Source: Staphylococcus epidermidis (lineage in GTDB: Bacteria; Bacillota; Bacilli; Staphylococcales; Staphylococcaceae). From it: DNA of 64,000 bases. The notes beneath the pieces are model-generated. The model was given only the letters and a program-made list of their open reading frames with translations. It searched no databases and was not told the origin of the DNA. The stretch lies in the NCBI RefSeq assembly GCF_006742205.1, contig NZ_AP019721.1:1116001-1180000 (forward strand), written 5' to 3'. A program made the position numbers and the translations under genes. Of the stretch, positions 49,470 through 59,027 are shown piece by piece. Numbering within the stretch: position 1 is the first letter of the stretch; each line of letters opens with the position of its first letter.

Positions 49470-52100
49470 ATGGAAATGAAACCAAAATATGATCCAAGAG
49501 AAGTTGAAAAGGGTCGTTATGAGGAATGGGTAAGTAATGGTTACTTTAAACCATCTGAAGATAAATCTAAAGAGGCATATACAATTGTAATTCCGCCCCC
49601 TAATGTAACAGGTAAATTACATTTAGGTCATGCATGGGATACTACTTTACAAGATATAATAACTAGAATGAAAAGAATGCAAGGATACGATACTTTATAT
49701 CTGCCTGGTATGGATCATGCTGGTATAGCAACTCAAGCAAAGGTTGAAGCAAAACTTAATGAACAAGGTATATCTAGACACGACTTAGGAAGAGAAAAAT
49801 TTTTACAGCAAGCATGGGATTGGAAAGAAGAGTATGCAACATTTATTAGACAACAATGGGCTAAACTTGGCTTAGGGTTAGATTATAGTAGAGAACGCTT
49901 TACGTTAGATGATGGTTTAAGTAAAGCTGTAAGAAAAGTATTTGTTGATTTATATAATAAAGGTATTATTTATCGTGGTGAAAGAATTATTAACTGGGAC
50001 CCTAAAGCTAGAACAGCTTTATCAGATATTGAAGTCATTCATGAAGATGTCCAAGGTGCTTTTTATCATTTTAAATATCCTTATGCTGATGGGAATGGAT
50101 ATATAGAAATAGCTACTACACGTCCTGAGACTATGTTAGGTGACACTGCTATTGTTGTAAATCCAAATGACGAAAGGTATAAAGATGTGATTGGTAAAAC
50201 AGTTATATTACCTATTGTAGGAAGAGAGTTACCTATTTTAGCTGATGAATACGTTGATATTGAATTTGGTTCAGGAGCAATGAAAGTTACTCCGGCACAT
50301 GATCCTAATGACTTTGAAATTGGTCAAAGACATCAATTAGAAAATATTATAGTCATGGATGAATATGGTAAGATGAACGATAAAGCTGATAAATACAAAG
50401 GGATGGATAGATTTGATTGTAGAAATCAGCTTGTTAAAGACTTAAAAGAACAAGATCTTGTTATAAAAATTGAAGAACATACACATTCAGTAGGACATTC
50501 TGAACGTTCTGGTGCAATAGTAGAACCTTATTTGTCTACACAATGGTTTGTAAAAATGAAACCTTTGGCACAAAGAGCTTTGGATAATCAAAATACAAAA
50601 GATAGAATTGACTTTTTCCCAGGTAGATTTGAAAATACATTCAATCGCTGGATGGAAGAAATTAGAGATTGGACGATTTCGCGTCAACTATGGTGGGGCC
50701 ACCAAATACCTGCTTGGTATCATAAAGATACAGGTGAAGTCTTTGTTGGTGAAGAAGCACCTGAAGACATCGAGAATTGGATACAAGATGAGGATGTATT
50801 AGATACATGGTTCTCAAGTGCACTTTGGCCGTTTTCAACATTAGGATGGCCTGATACAAATGCTGATGATTTTAAACGTTATTATCCGACAAATGCATTA
50901 GTTACTGGTTATGATATCATTTTCTTCTGGGTAGCCCGTATGATTTTCCAAGGATTAGAATTTACTGATAGAAGACCATTTAATGATGTATTACTCCACG
51001 GTTTAGTCAGAGCTGAAGATGGGCGTAAAATGAGTAAATCATTAGGTAATGGCGTTGATCCTATGGATGTTATTGACGAGTATGGCGCTGATAGTCTACG
51101 TTACTTTTTAGCAACAGGATCTTCACCAGGTCATGACTTGAGATATTCTACTGAAAAAGTTGAATCAGTTTGGAATTTTATTAATAAAATATGGAATGCT
51201 GCCCGCTTTAGTTTAATGAATATTGGTGAAGATTTTAAAGTCGAAGATATAGACCTAAGTGGTAATTTGTCATTAGCAGATCAATGGATATTGACTAGAT
51301 TAAATGAAACGATATCTACAGTAACCGAATTAAGTGATAAATACGAATTTGGTGAAGTAGGTCGTGCGCTTTATAATTTCATTTGGGATGAGTTCTGCGA
51401 TTGGTATATTGAAATGAGCAAGATACCTATGAATGGCGAGGACGAATCTCAAAAGCAAACGACGCGATCAGTACTTAGTTATGTTTTAGATAAAATAATG
51501 AAAATGTTACATCCATTTATGCCTTTTGTGACAGAAACAATTTGGCAAAGTCTTCCACATCATGGAGAAACAATTGTAAAAGCTAACTGGCCAACTGTTG
51601 ATCAAGCATTAATCTTTAATGAAAGTAAACAAACAATGGAACAATTAGTTGAAATTATTAAATCTGTCCGTCAATCAAGAGTTGAAGTTAACACACCGTT
51701 ATCTAAGGCAATACCGATTTTAATTCAAACTAAAGATGAAAAGATTAAACATACACTTATGGATAACATAAGTTACCTACACAAATTCTGTAATCCAAGT
51801 CAATTGACTATTGATACTGAGATTGAAATTCCAGAAAAAGCTATGACAACTGTAGTAGTTGCTGGTAAGGTAGTTTTGCCATTAGAAGGTCTTATTGATA
51901 TGGACAAAGAAATTGCTCGACTTGAAAAAGAATTAGATAAATTACAAAGCGAGTTAGATAGAGTAGATAAAAAGTTATCCAACGAGAATTTTGTAAATAA
52001 AGCACCAGAAAAAATAATTAATGAAGAAAAAGAAAAACAACAACATTATCAAGAAAAATATAATGGTGTTAAATCTAGAATTGAACAATTAAAGGCATAG
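49470..52100 (+). CDS. valS: Valyl-tRNA synthetase
   Basis: 876 residues. HIGH-type motif [15 protein letters not shown] near 44, editing domain with [13 protein letters not shown] near 218, KMSKS motif [11 protein letters not shown] near 519, and a C-terminal coiled coil (about 810-876, [17 protein letters not shown]). It charges tRNA-Val and hydrolyses mischarged Thr. ATG follows TAGGAGGTAGAC. Four to ten bases separate it from folC. Confidence 0.97.
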
Positions 52101-52110
52101 GAGCATGATC

Positions 52111-53376
52111 ATGAATTACCTAGACAGCTTGTATTGGATACACGAAAGATCTAAATTTGGTATCAAACCTGGCGTCAAACGTATGGAATGGATGCTAGAA
52201 CAATTAAATAATCCCCAACATAAAATTAGAGGTATTCATGTGGGTGGAACAAATGGTAAAGGTTCAACTGTTGCATACTTGAGAACCGCATTAATTGAGA
52301 ACGATTACTCAGTTGGAACATTTATCTCACCATTTATTGAAAGTTTCAATGAACGTATTAGTTTAAACGGTGTACCAATTATGAACGATGAAATTGTTCA
52401 ATTAGTTGAACGAGTTAAACCTGTTAGTGAAGCCTTAGAGATAGAAACAGATTTAGGTGGGGCTACTGAATTTGAGATTATAACAACAATGATGTTCCTT
52501 TATTTTGGTGAGATAAATCCTGTTGATTTTGTGATAATTGAAGCAGGTTTAGGAATTAAAAATGATTCGACGAATGTTTTTAAACCTGTGCTATCCATAC
52601 TCACAAGTATAGGACTTGACCATACAGATATCTTAGGAACAACTTATTTAGATATTGCAAAAGATAAGGCAGCTATAATTAAACCACATATACCGATTGT
52701 TTATGCTGTAAAAAATGACGATGCTTTAAAGTATGTGAGAGATTATGCGCTTGAACAGAACGCAAAACCAATTGAATTGGATCGGGAGATTACCGTTGTC
52801 TCCCAAGATGATGAGTTCACATATCGGTATAAAGATTATGAATTAGAAACTATCATTCTTAATATGTTAGGGGAACATCAAAAGGAAAATGCAGCACTTG
52901 CTATTACTGCTCTCATTGAATTAAATGAAAGACAAATCATAGAATTAGATTTTAATAAAATGATAGACGGTATAGAATCTGTGAATTGGACAGGTAGAAT
53001 AGAACAAGTAAAAGAACAACCATTAATGGTTATTGATGGTGCTCATAATAATGAAAGTATTGATGCGTTAGTAGACACAATAAGACATTATTATGGAAGA
53101 GATAAAATTGATATTTTATTTTCTGCAATTAAAGGAAAGCCAATTCATAGTATGATTAACAAATTAAATGATATTGCATCAAAATTCTATATAGCAGATT
53201 TTGAGTTTCCAAAAGCATTAGCTAAAGAAGAAATTGCCGAAGAATTGAAATTAGATAATTTACATTTAATTGATGATTATGTTGATTTTATTGAAAATTA
53301 CGAAGGTGATGGGCTGATTATTACTGGAAGTTTATACTTCATCAGCGAGGTAAAAGCAAAAATTAATTTTAATTAA
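52111..53376 (+). CDS. folC: Folylpolyglutamate / dihydrofolate synthase
   Basis: 421 residues from ATG 52111; an ATG at 52105 is only one base from TAGGAG and is less likely. P-loop HVGGTNGKGSTVAYL near 46, EAGLGIKNDSTNV near 146 (the usual D/T-rich loop), DHTDILGTTYLDIAKDKAAI near 172, and VIDGAHNNES near 310. It adds glutamates to folates. Follows valS, the same pair as in bacilli. Confidence 0.94.
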   Translation: MNYLDSLYWIHERSKFGIKPGVKRMEWMLEQLNNPQHKIRGIHVGGTNGKGSTVAYLRTALIENDYSVGTFISPFIESFNERISLNGVPIMNDEIVQLVERVKPVSEALEIETDLGGATEFEIITTMMFLYFGEINPVDFVIIEAGLGIKNDSTNVFKPVLSILTSIGLDHTDILGTTYLDIAKDKAAIIKPHIPIVYAVKNDDALKYVRDYALEQNAKPIELDREITVVSQDDEFTYRYKDYELETIILNMLGEHQKENAALAITALIELNERQIIELDFNKMIDGIESVNWTGRIEQVKEQPLMVIDGAHNNESIDALVDTIRHYYGRDKIDILFSAIKGKPIHSMINKLNDIASKFYIADFEFPKALAKEEIAEELKLDNLHLIDDYVDFIENYEGDGLIITGSLYFISEVKAKINFN

Positions 53377-53381
53377 ATTCA

Positions 53382-53428
53382 AAAGAGTGACAACTGCAGT
53401 TAAAACTGTAAGTTTCACTCTTTCTTTG
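53382..53428 (+). terminator. Terminator after folC
   Basis: AAAGAGTGA / TCACTCTTT (53382-53390 with 53415-53423), with further inner pairing AACT / AGTT, then TCTTTG. Confidence 0.85.
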
Positions 53429-53559
53429 TATAATCTTCTTTAATAATTTATGTTTATAAAAGTCTAGAAAGAAGACATACTCATGAACGAATTGTAAAAT
53501 TCTTCTCATATTTACTTTTGTTTAAGACTGTTTATAATAAATGTTGAGGAGTGTGATAT

Positions 53560-54270
53560 ATGCTATTACTTGCCTATACTTGTAGCATTATATTTAGTTT
53601 TCTTTATCAATTTTGCAATCAAAATATATTAAAACTTCAATATCTTTATTCTAGGTCTCACTGTGATTTTTGTCATACTATCATAAAACCCTTAGATTTA
53701 CTGCCTATTATAAGTTTTTTAAAACTTCGTGCACAATCTCGTTGTTGTAATCAACCATTACAACGTTTATATTTAATCGGAGAACTCGTTTCGTTTGGTG
53801 CTATTTTCCTCTATTATCCTACTCATTTTAATATACACTTCACATTATTTTTAATAACTTTCCTGTTTCTACTGACGATGTGTCTTTACGATATTCACTC
53901 AATGCATATTGATATGAGACTCTTATTTGTATACACAGTCGTATCTGTTTTTACAACCCAAACCTATTTTGGTAATTTTATAATGATATTTTTGATTTCA
54001 CATGTTATTTATCTATTCGCATCTAAATTTATAGGGTATGGAGACATATTGCTTTTTAATATATTGGGACTTATATTTCCGTTAAATTTTTTCTTTTTTA
54101 TTGTTGTATTTACGTTTATCATTGGGGGGATTTTTGCCATAATTTTAAAAATTTTTTCTTTTAAAGATATTAAATATTTACCTTTAATACCATTTATATT
54201 CTTATCATTCGTAGTAACTTCATCAGTTTATCACCAACTTTTATTTCTTTTAGGGGGAGAATTTTATTAA
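53560..54270 (+). CDS. comC: Type IV prepilin-like peptidase ComC
   Basis: 236 residues, about seven membrane helices. The catalytic aspartates of A24 peptidases are in [13 protein letters not shown] near 110 and [10 protein letters not shown] near 158 (the GxGD motif). An N-terminal cysteine cluster is present (CDFCHT, then SRCCNQPL), with the second pair as CC rather than CxxC. It cleaves and methylates competence pseudopilins. TTTACT/TATAAT (53511-53538) is a possible weak promoter. Confidence 0.92.
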   Translation: MLLLAYTCSIIFSFLYQFCNQNILKLQYLYSRSHCDFCHTIIKPLDLLPIISFLKLRAQSRCCNQPLQRLYLIGELVSFGAIFLYYPTHFNIHFTLFLITFLFLLTMCLYDIHSMHIDMRLLFVYTVVSVFTTQTYFGNFIMIFLISHVIYLFASKFIGYGDILLFNILGLIFPLNFFFFIVVFTFIIGGIFAIILKIFSFKDIKYLPLIPFIFLSFVVTSSVYHQLLFLLGGEFY

Positions 54271-54281
54271 GAATAAATGAA

Positions 54282-54947
54282 ATGGCACTGCATGAAAAAC
54301 CTAGAGAACGTTTAATTACATATGGCGCTAAAAGTCTATCCAATGTTGAACTTTTAGCAATTCTCTTAAACACTGGTAGAAAAGGATTTTCTAGTATTGA
54401 CATTGCAAACGAATTACTGAAGCAACAATCCACTATTAGAGATTTAAAAAAATTGTCTATAAATGATCTACTGAAAATAAAGGGCATTGGACTTTATAAA
54501 GCTGTAATATTACAGGCTGCATTTGAACTAGGTGAACGTATTAATTCTACAAGCACTTTTGACAAAGTACAGATTACACATCCTAGTGACGTTGCTAGTC
54601 TGATGATGTCGACAATGAAAGATTTAGAGCAAGAACATTTTGTTGTACTTTTACTTAACTCAAAAAATATAGTCACAAAACAAGCTTGGGTATATAAAGG
54701 CACATTGAATAGTTCGATTATTCATCCAAGAGAAGTATTTAATATTGCAATAAGAGAGTCTTCTAATTCAATAATAGTTGTACATAATCATCCTTCAGGT
54801 GATGTAACACCTTCGAAAGAGGATATTACTACAACGTATAGACTTAAAGAGTGCGGAGATATATTAGGTATAAATTTACTTGATCATATTATTATTGGTG
54901 ATAATAAATTTACGAGTTTAGTTGAAGCGGGGTATTTTGATAAATAA
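54282..54947 (+). CDS. radC: RadC-like JAB-domain protein
   Basis: 221 residues. N-terminal helix-hairpin-helix type region ([29 protein letters not shown]) and a C-terminal JAB/MPN domain with the metal motif [16 protein letters not shown] near 166-181. Once called a DNA-repair protein; that role is doubtful and the true function is unknown. The ATG at 54282 is 22 bases past the only good ribosome site (AGGGGGAG at 54252), so the true start may be a non-standard codon a little upstream. Confidence 0.88.
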   Translation: MALHEKPRERLITYGAKSLSNVELLAILLNTGRKGFSSIDIANELLKQQSTIRDLKKLSINDLLKIKGIGLYKAVILQAAFELGERINSTSTFDKVQITHPSDVASLMMSTMKDLEQEHFVVLLLNSKNIVTKQAWVYKGTLNSSIIHPREVFNIAIRESSNSIIVVHNHPSGDVTPSKEDITTTYRLKECGDILGINLLDHIIIGDNKFTSLVEAGYFDK

Positions 54948-55003
54948 AAAAGCTAGCTAAATACATTAAAAATTTTAATTAAAAAATTTGTATAGCTAAC
55001 TTA
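54947..55003. terminator. Probable bidirectional terminator between radC and the 59-codon gene
   Basis: AGCTAGCTAAATAC at 54950 and GTATAGCTAACT near 54990 pair imperfectly around an AT-rich middle, with A runs before and T/A runs after, so it can work in both directions. Confidence 0.55.
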
Positions 55004-55010
55004 TGATTTA

Positions 55011-55190
55011 TTATTGAATAAAACCTGAAAAGTTTTGAAAATGTTCAAATAACCATAATACACCTTGATAACCTAAATAGATACATAACAAAACAATGCC
55101 TACTGAAATCAAAAAGCGTAATATAGATAATCCAACTTTAAATAAGAGGATGACTAGCAAAACAATTAAAATAATCGTTAAAATGCTCAT
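55011..55190 (-). CDS. Small membrane protein, 59 residues
   Basis: A short leftward gene with an excellent ribosome site (AAGGAGGTTCAACAT before the ATG at 55190). The product starts MSILTIILIVLLVILLFKVG and ends FQNFSGFIQ. Two hydrophobic helices (about 3-17 and 21-41) are separated by a Lys and an Arg, and a short amphipathic tail (WLFEHFQNF) follows. It faces radC across a likely shared terminator. I do not recognise a family. Function unknown. Confidence 0.78.
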   Translation of the reverse strand: MSILTIILIVLLVILLFKVGLSILRFLISVGIVLLCIYLGYQGVLWLFEHFQNFSGFIQ

Positions 55191-55354
55191 TATGTTGAAC
55201 CTCCTTAAATCACTTATATTGTATATGTAGTATTATATATTATATTAACTGATTTGCCATCGGTCTATAGATACATCATCTATACGGCTATAGTCTGATG
55301 TAATGAAAAATATTTTAAATTATACTAAATTTGATTTGTAAAAGGAGGGCTTAT

Positions 55355-55840
55355 ATGAGATATATCTTTAGTGTTATTAAAAATATTATTGCAGTATTAG
55401 CGATAATATTGATTATATATATAGCTCTTCAACATGCACCATTTCTCAAAAATCAAGAATGGAACCCACTTAATGATATGAACAATCATCATCAAAATAT
55501 CACACAGAAAGTGAGTCAAAAAAATAATACACTCTATTCACAACCTAGTAACGATAAAAGTTACATTTTAAAAGAAAATGATATCATCAATAATGTTCCA
55601 GCAGGTCAAATTAAGACAGTTTTTAATATGATTGATAAGGCAGAATTTATGTCTGTTTCAGGTTTAGAACGTATGGGATTCAATGACGAATATCTTGCTG
55701 GCCAACAAGGTGACGAATTTATTATTTATAAATTCGGTGATGATTATATCCGAGTTTATAATACTGAATTCGAAATGAACGAAGACCTAAATCAATTAAA
55801 ACAACCTATTAATTTGAAGCCAATTGAAGCCTATCAATAA
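55355..55840 (+). CDS. Membrane-anchored protein, DUF4930-like
   Basis: 161 residues from ATG 55355, behind AAAGGAGGGC; a longer frame from 55331 begins before that site. One N-terminal anchor helix (about 7-24, IIAVLAIILIIYIAL), then an Asn/Gln/His-rich linker and a compact C-terminal domain (NNVPAGQIKTVFNMIDKAEF ... FGDDYIRVYNTEFEMNEDL). Probably faces the outside. I think it belongs to the staphylococcal DUF4930 family, from memory. Function unknown. Confidence 0.72.
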   Translation: MRYIFSVIKNIIAVLAIILIIYIALQHAPFLKNQEWNPLNDMNNHHQNITQKVSQKNNTLYSQPSNDKSYILKENDIINNVPAGQIKTVFNMIDKAEFMSVSGLERMGFNDEYLAGQQGDEFIIYKFGDDYIRVYNTEFEMNEDLNQLKQPINLKPIEAYQ

Positions 55841-55923
55841 CAATAGGAATGATTCATTTGAAAACCAGTTTTAAATGCGTTAGGGTTTATATAGATTATT
55901 TATAAAGGTTGGTGTGATTCAAA

Positions 55924-56064
55924 ATGGCTGAACAATCAAAAGAAAAACAAGCTAATGAACAAGCAAAAGCGCAAAATCTTTTTGCTCGCTGGAGAAAAGA
56001 AGAAACACTTTATAGTGAAGATGAAAAGAAAGATAAGTCTTCAAAGAAGAAAGATAAAGAATAA
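55924..56064 (+). CDS. Small highly charged protein, 46 residues
   Basis: ATG at 55924 after AAGGTTGGTG. The product begins MAEQSKEKQANEQAKAQNLF, continues with ARWRKEETLYSEDE and ends in a Lys-rich tail (KKDKSSKKKDKE). No membrane segment; probably helical at the N terminus and disordered after. It follows the DUF4930-like gene by 83 bases and ends before a GGGACA-type terminator, so the two may be one transcript. Unknown function. Confidence 0.65.
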   Translation: MAEQSKEKQANEQAKAQNLFARWRKEETLYSEDEKKDKSSKKKDKE

Positions 56065-56195
56065 CTTACCAAAATAAAGTGAATCAGTAAGCGTTATAAA
56101 GTAAGTAAAATTACTCAGTTTAGAATGATGTAAATATTTTATCATTTTAATTTAATATAATTTAATAGAAATAAAATTTTGATGATTTGTGTTAA

Positions 56196-56230
56196 GCCTG
56201 GGACAATGAATTTTGTTCCAGGCACTTTTA
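56196..56230 (+). terminator. Terminator before mreC
   Basis: GCCTGGGACAA / TTGTTCCAGGC (56196-56206 with 56213-56223, one G-T pair), then ACTTTTA. Confidence 0.85.
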
Positions 56231-56470
56231 TGTTCTGACAGTTAATGATTATATTAAAAATTTATTTGAAGTCTAGTTATATCAAGATTTAGTGAAGTTT
56301 TCCATAGCTCGTTTACTCTATCTATTTTATTAATCAGTTTGATTAATGTTAGCTCTATAGTCACAAATAATAAAATAGAATCAATTTCATAAAGTTAGTG
56401 CTTTATTTAACTGAATGAGTAATATAAAATATATTAAGATACTAATTTTAGTCATATAGAGGTGTTCTGG
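56231..56470. other. Upstream region of mreC
   Basis: AT-rich and non-coding; it presumably holds the mreCD promoter, but I see no box pair with correct spacing and no other structure. Confidence 0.5.
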
Positions 56471-57310
56471 GTGCTTAAGTTTTTTAGTAATAACAAGCTC
56501 ATTGTCGTTTTATGTGCAATGATTATTTTTATTGCATTAATAGGGTTATCGATACGTTCTCAGACCCAATCTCCAGCTGAACAATACGTAGGAGACTCTG
56601 TATCATTTGGACAAAGAGTAATCAGTTATCCAATTCAATTTGTTACTGGATCTATTGGTGATTTATTTGAAAAAGGAAGCTCAAAAAAGGATAAAAATAA
56701 AATCAAACAACTTGAAGCTAAAAATGAAGAGTTAGAATCAGAAAATAAGAAATATAAAAAAGAACTTGATATCAAAGATTTATCAAAATATGAACCTATT
56801 TCTACTTCAGTTATTGCGAGAAACCCAGATCAATGGATGAATACGATATTAATAGATAAGGGCTCCAAAGCAGGTATAAAAAATAATATGGCCGTCATGA
56901 CAACAGAAGGATTAGTTGGAAGAGTAACCAAAGTTAATCAGTTTTCATCACAAGTAGACCTTATTTCCACTCATACTCGAGCAGGAAAATTATCTGTTAA
57001 TATTCATCACGGTACTAAGAATATTTTTGGTTTAATCGATCGATACGACAATAAAAACGAAGAATTGATCATAAGTGATATTAATAACAAAGATAGCGTT
57101 AAAAAAGGCGATAAAGTAGTAACAAGTGGATTAGCAGATCAATTACCGAGTGGGTTATATATTGGTGAAGTAACAAAAGTCGAAAATGATCAATATGGGC
57201 TTGCTAAACAAGTACGGGTCAAAACTGGAGCTGATATGACAGATTTAACTCATGTGTATGTTGCTAAACGTGATGTCAGTACTATACCTGATGAAGGTAG
57301 TGATAATTAA
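56471..57310 (+). CDS. mreC: Cell-shape protein MreC
   Basis: 279 residues from GTG 56471 (MLKFFSNNKLIV). The GTG at 56462 lies inside the ribosome site AGAGGTG and is rejected. One N-terminal membrane helix (about 9-28), a coiled coil (about 67-103, IKQLEAKNEELESENKKYKK), then the two beta domains outside the membrane (VIARNPDQWMNTILIDKGS, GLVGRVTKVN). It organises lateral wall synthesis with MreD; in cocci it is not essential. Its stop overlaps the mreD start. Confidence 0.94.
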   Translation: MLKFFSNNKLIVVLCAMIIFIALIGLSIRSQTQSPAEQYVGDSVSFGQRVISYPIQFVTGSIGDLFEKGSSKKDKNKIKQLEAKNEELESENKKYKKELDIKDLSKYEPISTSVIARNPDQWMNTILIDKGSKAGIKNNMAVMTTEGLVGRVTKVNQFSSQVDLISTHTRAGKLSVNIHHGTKNIFGLIDRYDNKNEELIISDINNKDSVKKGDKVVTSGLADQLPSGLYIGEVTKVENDQYGLAKQVRVKTGADMTDLTHVYVAKRDVSTIPDEGSDN

Positions 57311-57831
57311 TGCGTACTTTTTATTACTTTCTAATAGGTATACTTCTATTTTATATTGATACCATTATAGGGCTTACCATCCCCATGCATTTCGGGAAAA
57401 TTGATATTATTTTTGTACCACATTTAACTATCATGTACATTCTTATCATGACGGTTTACCGAGGTTTTGGCGTTGCTATGTCTTTAGCATTCTTTTTCGG
57501 AATAGTAACTGATTTATATTTTGGAAGTATATATGGTTTATATATGTTTGGTTATATCATTTTAGTTGTTATAGTTGATAAATTTTTTAAAATCTTTTAT
57601 CGAGATTATTCTGTATTATTTTTTATCATTTTATTATCCACAATGTTTTTAGAAGTATATGTGGCTATGATCTATGGAGTAATAGGTTTCATTAAATTTA
57701 ATTTAATAGAATTTGTATTATTAAGACTTATTCCAACTCTCATCATTAATTTTTTATTACTGATTATGTTATTTCCTATTATTATTAAATTTACTAAAAA
57801 AGTAAAAAACACAATTGACAGTAAGGCATAG
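57310..57831 (+). CDS. mreD: Cell-shape protein MreD
   Basis: 173 residues with about five to six membrane helices and almost no soluble part. It overlaps mreC by one base (TAATG), the usual arrangement. There is no mreB next to it, as normal for staphylococci. Confidence 0.92.
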   Translation: MRTFYYFLIGILLFYIDTIIGLTIPMHFGKIDIIFVPHLTIMYILIMTVYRGFGVAMSLAFFFGIVTDLYFGSIYGLYMFGYIILVVIVDKFFKIFYRDYSVLFFIILLSTMFLEVYVAMIYGVIGFIKFNLIEFVLLRLIPTLIINFLLLIMLFPIIIKFTKKVKNTIDSKA

Positions 57832-57839
57832 TGATGGTA

Positions 57840-57942
57840 AGATGCAGTAGTTGAGTAGTTTCAAGCTACATACAACCGCTCGCATACAGGTTGAAGTACA
57901 ATCATATTGTCACCTGTATATGGCGTGACTTATTATATAGGA
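57840..57942 (+). ncRNA. L21 leader
   Basis: Structured leader before rplU: a stem ATACAGGT / ACCTGTAT (57884-57891 with 57912-57919) and an earlier loop region AGTAGTTGAGTAG...CTACATACAACC. Position upstream of rplU-prp-rpmA and this stem fit the Firmicute L21 leader family. Ligand assumed to be L21. Confidence 0.75.
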
Positions 57943-57952
57943 GGTGCAAAGT

Positions 57953-58261
57953 ATGTTTGCTATAATTGAAACAGGTGGAAAACAAATCAAAGTAGAAGAA
58001 GGTCAAGAAATCTACGTTGAAAAATTAAATGCTAACGAAGGTGACTCATTCACTTTTGATAAAGTTTTATTTGTAGGTGGCGACTCAGTTAAAGTTGGTG
58101 CTCCAACAGTTGAAGGTGCATCAGTAACTGCGACAGTTAATAAACAAGGACGCGGTAAAAAAATTACTGTCTTCACTTACAAACGTCGCAAAGACTCTAA
58201 ACGTAAAAAAGGCCATCGTCAACCATATACTAAATTAACAATCGATAAAATCAACGCATAA
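57953..58261 (+). CDS. rplU: Ribosomal protein L21
   Basis: 102 residues from ATG 57953 ([18 protein letters not shown]). The in-frame GTG at 57944 is part of AGGAGGTG and is rejected. The C-terminal [17 protein letters not shown] is the RNA-binding part. Component of the 50S subunit. Confidence 0.97.
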   Translation: MFAIIETGGKQIKVEEGQEIYVEKLNANEGDSFTFDKVLFVGGDSVKVGAPTVEGASVTATVNKQGRGKKITVFTYKRRKDSKRKKGHRQPYTKLTIDKINA

Positions 58262-58265
58262 TCGT

Positions 58266-58586
58266 ATGATTACTGTTGATATTACGGTTAATGACGAAGG
58301 TAAGGTCACAGATGTAGTCATGGATGGTCATGCTAATCATGGTGAATATGGTCATGATATTGTCTGTGCAGGAGCATCAGCAGTCTTATTTGGAAGTGTT
58401 AATGCTATAATGGGATTAACATCAGAGAAGCCAGATATCAACTACGAAGATGACGGCGGATATTTTCATATAAGAAGTGTTGATACGAATAACAAAGAAG
58501 CTCAATTAATTCTTCAAGCAATGTTAGTTTCTTTACAAACTATAGAAGAAGAATATAATGAAAATATCAAATTAAATTATAAGTGA
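58266..58586 (+). CDS. prp: Ribosomal-processing cysteine protease Prp
   Basis: 106 residues. Catalytic H22 (MDGHANHG) and C34 (DIVCAGASA) are both present, matching S. aureus Prp (YsxB). It removes the N-terminal extension of L27, whose gene follows. There is no clear ribosome site; it begins five bases after rplU and is probably translated by coupling. Confidence 0.95.
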   Translation: MITVDITVNDEGKVTDVVMDGHANHGEYGHDIVCAGASAVLFGSVNAIMGLTSEKPDINYEDDGGYFHIRSVDTNNKEAQLILQAMLVSLQTIEEEYNENIKLNYK

Positions 58587-58597
58587 GGTGTATCCCG

Positions 58598-58882
58598 ATG
58601 TTAAAATTAAACTTACAATTCTTCGCATCTAAAAAAGGGGTAAGTTCTACAAAAAACGGACGTGACTCTGAGTCTAAACGTTTAGGTGCAAAACGTGCTG
58701 ATGGTCAATATGTATCAGGTGGTTCTATCCTTTATCGCCAACGTGGTACTAAAATCTACCCTGGTGAAAATGTAGGTCGTGGTGGCGATGATACATTATT
58801 CGCTAAAATCGACGGCGTTGTTAAGTTTGAACGCAAAGGTCGCGACAAAAAGCAAGTTTCTGTATACGCAGTTGCTGAATAA
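58598..58882 (+). CDS. rpmA: Ribosomal protein L27 (with cleavable N-terminal extension)
   Basis: 94 residues from ATG 58598, behind AGTGAGGTGTATCCCG; a frame reaching 58583 starts in the ribosome site. The sequence starts [17 protein letters not shown]: the LNLQFF stretch is the Prp cleavage signal, and the mature protein begins at ASKKG so that its end can reach the peptidyl-transferase centre. Part of rplU-prp-rpmA. Confidence 0.97.
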   Translation: MLKLNLQFFASKKGVSSTKNGRDSESKRLGAKRADGQYVSGGSILYRQRGTKIYPGENVGRGGDDTLFAKIDGVVKFERKGRDKKQVSVYAVAE

Positions 58883-58894
58883 TTTTGTCTAGTA

Positions 58895-58928
58895 AACACC
58901 AGAAGTGAATACTTCTGGTGTTTTATTT
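58895..58928 (+). terminator. Terminator after rpmA
   Basis: A perfect 12-bp stem AACACCAGAAGT / ACTTCTGGTGTT with GAAT loop, then TTATTTT. Confidence 0.92.
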
Positions 58929-58961
58929 TGTTTAGGTAAAAATACAAATTGACTATAGTTT

Positions 58962-58987
58962 TTATATCACTATATATAGTGATATAA
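58962..58987. promoter_or_regulatory. 26-bp perfect palindrome on the obg promoter
   Basis: Each half reads TTATATCACTATA inward. The centre CACTATATATAGTG matches 14 of 16 positions of the NrdR box acaCwAtATaTwGtgt when flanks are included. TTGACT (58949-58954) with TATATA in the palindrome, or the extended -10 TGATATAAT at its right edge (58980-58988), place it on the promoter. It is most likely an operator; the binding protein is unknown. Confidence 0.7.
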
Positions 58988-59027
58988 TTAAAAAGATTAA
59001 AATTTCGGAGTAAAAGAGGTGAGATAT

